Source: an uncultured Rhizobiaceae group bacterium
GTDB taxonomy: Bacteria; Pseudomonadota; Alphaproteobacteria; Rhizobiales; Rhizobiaceae
NCBI GenBank assembly: GCA_937923355.1
Contig: CALAIO010000079.1
Coordinates: forward strand, 1 to 8,980
Length of the DNA: 8,980 nucleotides
Reading direction: 5' to 3'
Shown: positions 6,441-8,980 of the stretch, piece by piece
Numbering within the stretch: the first letter of the stretch is position 1
How the letters are laid out: each line of letters starts with the position of its first letter
The notes under the pieces: model-generated
Databases searched by the model: none
Told to the model about the DNA's origin: nothing
What the model saw: only the letters and a program-made list of their open reading frames with translations
Translations under genes and position numbers: made by a program

Positions 6441-7190
6441 ATGAGTGGAGCGAATAACCAAGAGACAAGACGCAAAAGCAGGTTTGGTATTCTTGAAGAC
6501 CGCATTGGTTATAAGTTCAGCTCCTTTTCTGATCTTGAGCGTGCACTAACACATTCAAGCGTTCAAAAGAAAAACGATGATAGCTTTCATTACCAGCGCC
6601 TGGAGTTTCTTGGTGACCGTGTTCTTGGCTTATGTGTTTCACATATACTTCATTTCAAGTTTCCTGATGCAACCGAAGGCGAGCTGGCGCTGCGTTTTAA
6701 TGCTTTGGTTCGCGGTAAAACTCTGGCAGAGATTGCTGATGAAATTTCACTGCATGAGTTCATCCGGACAGGCGGCGATTTAAAACAGGTGACAGGTAAG
6801 CGCATGCAAAGTATTCGCGCAGATGTCATGGAAGCGTTGATAGCTGCGATATATCTTGATGGCGGATTACAAGCTGCACAAGCTTTCGTTGACCGGTTTT
6901 GGACAGAGCGTATCGAAGATAGCAATGCCGCAAAGCGGGATTCCAAGACAGAATTGCAAGAGTGGGCACATGCCAGAAATCTTGGAACGCCAAAGTATAA
7001 AGAGACAGAGCGAACAGGCCCGGCGCATGATCCGGAGTTTACTGTTTCTGTTAAAGTGCCAGAAAAAGTTGCCTGTTATGGCACAGGACGCTCAAAACGT
7101 ATTGCCGAACAAAAAGCAGCAGCCAAAATGCTGGTGCGTGAAGGGGTCTGGAAAGATGACACCACACAAGGAAAGTCAGAAGGAAATTAA
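6441..7190 (+). CDS. rnc: Ribonuclease III
   Basis: RNase III cuts double-stranded RNA, releasing rRNA precursors from the primary transcript and processing some messages. The catalytic domain (about 15-160) contains the signature RLEFLGDRVL (53-62) with E55 and D59, and D128/E131 in ADVMEALIAAIYLDGG, matching the key acids E41, D45, D114 and E117 of E. coli. The double-stranded RNA-binding domain follows (about 168-237, with DSKTELQEWAH and the basic GRSKRIAEQKAAAKMLV). Position 52 is Gln where E. coli has E38. At 249 residues it is a little longer than the E. coli enzyme, with short extensions at both ends. It starts three bases after lepB and ends two bases before era, an order seen in many proteobacteria. 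Confidence 0.96.
   Translation: MSGANNQETRRKSRFGILEDRIGYKFSSFSDLERALTHSSVQKKNDDSFHYQRLEFLGDRVLGLCVSHILHFKFPDATEGELALRFNALVRGKTLAEIADEISLHEFIRTGGDLKQVTGKRMQSIRADVMEALIAAIYLDGGLQAAQAFVDRFWTERIEDSNAAKRDSKTELQEWAHARNLGTPKYKETERTGPAHDPEFTVSVKVPEKVACYGTGRSKRIAEQKAAAKMLVREGVWKDDTTQGKSEGN
7180..7184 (+). promoter_or_regulatory. Ribosome binding site that supports a TTG start for era
   Basis: AAGGA ends eight bases before the TTG at 7193. The first ATG in the era frame (7214) has no comparable site, and the TTG start restores the MTET-type N-terminus seen in rhizobial Era. The site lies in the last codons of rnc, so coupling is likely. Confidence 0.7.
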
Positions 7191-7192
7191 GA

Positions 7193-8104
7193 TTGACTGA
7201 AACAGTTACTCCTATGCGTTCAGGTTTTGTCGCACTCATTGGCGCGCCTAATGCAGGTAAATCCACTTTGATGAATCAGTTGGTCGGTTCAAAAATTTCT
7301 ATTGTGACCCATAAGGTTCAAACAACCAGAGCCGTCATGCGCGGTATTGCGATACAAGATAATTGTCAGATCATTTTTGTTGATACGCCTGGTATTTTTG
7401 CGCCTCGCAGAAGACTTGACGAAGCGATGGTCACAACTGCTTGGGGCAGTGCAAGAGATGCTGATATCAGTGTTTTTCTAATCGATGCAGAGCGCGGAAT
7501 AAATGATGATCTTGAAACAATCATCGCCAAACTGGAAACGGTCAATGGGCCGGTAGTTTTGTTGATTAACAAGATTGACCAAATTCAGCGCGATCAACTG
7601 TTGGAGCTAACCGCAAAATTGCATGAACTTTATAAGTTCGATGAAACTTTTATGGTGTCCGCCTTAAATGGTGATGGTTGTGCAGACTTTATGAAGTATC
7701 TCACAAAAAATCTGCCTGAAGGGCCTTATATGTACCCTGAAGATCAAATATCTGACTTGCCGCTTCGCATGTTGGCTGCTGAAGTCACACGCGAGAAAAT
7801 CTACCTGCGCCTTCATCAGGAGCTTCCTTATGCTTCACACGTAGAAACAGAAGCATGGGAAGATAAGAAAGACGGATCGGTTCGCATTCAACAGGTGATT
7901 TATGTTGAGCGACAAAGCCAGAAAAAAATCATCATCGGCAAAAACGGCCAGACCATAAAAGCGATATCAACCGCCGCACGCAAAGATTTGACAGAACTTG
8001 TTGAACAGCCAGTGCATTTATTCCTTTTTGTCAAAGTACGCGAAAACTGGGGCGATGACCCTGATCGTTACCGCGAGATGGGACTTGAATTTCCCGTCGG
8101 TTAG
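7193..8104 (+). CDS. era: GTPase Era, 30S ribosomal subunit maturation
   Basis: Era is a GTPase that binds the 3' end of 16S rRNA and helps 30S subunits mature; it acts in the cytoplasm, partly at the membrane. The GTPase motifs appear in order: G1 GAPNAGKST (17-25), G2 region VQTTRAV (42-48), G3 DTPG (64-67), G4 NKID (126-129) and G5 SAL (156-158). The C-terminal KH RNA-binding domain contains IIIGKNGQTIKAI (246-258) and the closing VHLFLFVKVRENW (274-286). The length of 303 residues is normal. Translation is predicted from TTG at 7193 because of the strong ribosome site upstream; ATG at 7214 would shorten the protein by seven residues without touching a motif. It sits between rnc and recO, matching its partner role in rRNA processing. 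Confidence 0.97.
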   Translation: MTETVTPMRSGFVALIGAPNAGKSTLMNQLVGSKISIVTHKVQTTRAVMRGIAIQDNCQIIFVDTPGIFAPRRRLDEAMVTTAWGSARDADISVFLIDAERGINDDLETIIAKLETVNGPVVLLINKIDQIQRDQLLELTAKLHELYKFDETFMVSALNGDGCADFMKYLTKNLPEGPYMYPEDQISDLPLRMLAAEVTREKIYLRLHQELPYASHVETEAWEDKKDGSVRIQQVIYVERQSQKKIIIGKNGQTIKAISTAARKDLTELVEQPVHLFLFVKVRENWGDDPDRYREMGLEFPVG

Positions 8105-8119
8105 GCCACACTCACTTCC

Positions 8120-8869
8120 ATGGATTGGCAAGACGAAGGATTGATTCTCGGTGTTCGCAAACATGGTGAAACCAGTGCGATAGTTGAGGCAATGACTGCA
8201 AACCACGGGCGCCACATGGGGCTTGTGCGCGGCGGCCGATCATCGCGTATGCGTCCAGTTCTACAGCCGGGAAATTTCGTAACATTACAATGGCGCGCGC
8301 GTCTGGAAGAACAACTTGGCACCTATACGGTTGAAGCAAGTCAATTGCTGGCCGCAAGCCTGATGACAACGCAACTTGGCATCTATGGTATTCAAACACT
8401 TGCTTCACATTTGCGACAATTGCCAGAGCGTGATCCTAACCTTGGTCTCTATAATGCAGCGCGCGTCCTGATGGAAAACTTCGAGCACCCGGAAATCGCT
8501 GCAAGCCTGATGATCCGTTTTGAACTTGTGTTACTCGAAGAGCTTGGCTTTGGGCTGGATCTTGAAGGCTGTGCGTCAACGGGACAAACACACGACCTTG
8601 CATATCTCTCTCCAAAGTCGGGCAGGGCGGTTAGCCTTACGGTGGGACAGCCCTGGGCAGACAAAATGTTAGCCTTGCCAGCCTTCCTGAACAAACACGA
8701 AGATGGCTGGGGCATCGTGCCTCCTACGGAACAAATTGAGCAAGGGTTTAAACTTAGCAGCTACTTTCTTGACCGCCACATATATGCACCCAGAGGAATG
8801 AAACACCCTGACGAACGACATGGCTTTATCAAAGCCATAACTAAATTAACACGAGGAGATCGCCCGTGA
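8120..8869 (+). CDS. recO: DNA repair protein RecO
   Basis: RecO works with RecR (and RecF) to load RecA on single-stranded DNA coated with SSB, and it anneals complementary strands. The N-terminal OB-fold domain (about 1-78) opens with MDWQDEGLILGVRKHGETSAIVE, and the helical C-terminal domain includes ELVLLEELGFGLDLEGCA (135-152) and the rhizobial-type LSPKSGRAVS (163-172). The four-cysteine zinc site known in some RecO proteins is not present; C151 is the only cysteine in the protein. Length is normal at 249 residues. The ATG follows era by 15 bases and matches the family start, though no clear ribosome site precedes it. Its TGA overlaps the GTG of the next gene by four bases. Confidence 0.94.
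   Translation: MDWQDEGLILGVRKHGETSAIVEAMTANHGRHMGLVRGGRSSRMRPVLQPGNFVTLQWRARLEEQLGTYTVEASQLLAASLMTTQLGIYGIQTLASHLRQLPERDPNLGLYNAARVLMENFEHPEIAASLMIRFELVLLEELGFGLDLEGCASTGQTHDLAYLSPKSGRAVSLTVGQPWADKMLALPAFLNKHEDGWGIVPPTEQIEQGFKLSSYFLDRHIYAPRGMKHPDERHGFIKAITKLTRGDRP
8853..8858 (+). promoter_or_regulatory. Ribosome binding site for the gene starting at 8866
   Basis: GAGGAG ends seven bases before GTG at 8866, a near-ideal spacing. It decides the GTG as the true start and shows that the short open frame at the window end is a real gene, coupled to recO by the GTGA overlap. Confidence 0.7.
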
Positions 8870-8980
8870 ATAAATATTGGTATGACGATAATCAACTGTT
8901 TGGTTCCATTCCTATCGAAACTATTCTGTCCACGTCAGGTCTCGAATTGACCAGAAAAATAATTGCTGGTGAATTGCCTG
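8866..8980 (+). CDS. Start of a probable PaaI/hotdog-fold thioesterase (truncated by window edge)
   Basis: Only 38 residues are visible, beginning MNKYWYDDNQLFGSIP. The stretch IETILSTSGLELTR followed by KIIAGELP resembles the N-terminal helix of PaaI-type acyl-CoA thioesterases, where a pattern like SGLEFL...I.DGELPAPPI precedes the hotdog domain. No catalytic residue is in view, so the assignment rests on that short resemblance from memory of the family and is tentative. The gene itself is well supported: GTG start, good ribosome site, and a four-base overlap with recO that points to cotranscription. Confidence 0.5.
   Translation, partial: MNKYWYDDNQLFGSIPIETILSTSGLELTRKIIAGELP

Overview
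The window is a chromosomal core-gene block from an alphaproteobacterium, most likely a member of the Rhizobiales (Hyphomicrobiales). The evidence is gene order (rpoZ, rsh, pyrE ... acpS, lepB, rnc, era, recO) and the character of the proteins: the Rsh N-terminus (MMRQYELVERV), the 192-residue PyrE, the Era C-terminus and the long acidic RpoZ tail all read as rhizobial. Base composition, judged by eye on a few lines, is in the 40s to low 50s percent GC, low for that order. I cannot name a genus.

Region 1 (1-977, minus strand): a truncated family 5 (UDGb-type) uracil-DNA glycosylase gene, preceded by an NYN/LabA-type ribonuclease-like gene. The two overlap by one base (TGATG), so they form one transcription unit that diverges from everything to the right. 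Region 2 (978-1220): a 243-base divergent intergenic region with a candidate promoter on each strand. Region 3 (1221-4483, plus strand): rpoZ (RNA polymerase omega), a hairpin plus T-run terminator, a structured leader, then the bifunctional (p)ppGpp synthetase/hydrolase gene rsh, followed after 10 bases by pyrE. Region 4 (4484-5251): 104 bases with no convincing signal, a DUF2062 membrane protein gene, and a 67-base gap. Region 5 (5252-8980): a tight operon acpS-lepB-rnc-era-recO followed by an overlapping start of a probable PaaI/hotdog-type thioesterase that runs off the end. Gaps in this operon are 13, 3, 2 and 15 bases, with a 4-base overlap at the end.

Together the genes serve housekeeping: polymerase assembly and the stringent response (rpoZ, rsh), pyrimidine synthesis (pyrE), activation of acyl carrier protein (acpS), protein export (lepB), rRNA processing and 30S maturation (rnc, era), and DNA repair (recO, UDGb). 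There is no stretch over 300 bases without a gene, and I see no mobile element, CRISPR array, RNA gene or sign of horizontal transfer. I did not find a convincing new system. The points worth a second look are small: the coupled UDGb-NYN pair, a GIW-repeat in the DUF2062 protein, a perfect 22-base palindrome inside rsh, a structured rsh leader, a Gln at a usually acidic position in RNase III, and the absence of pdxJ beside acpS.
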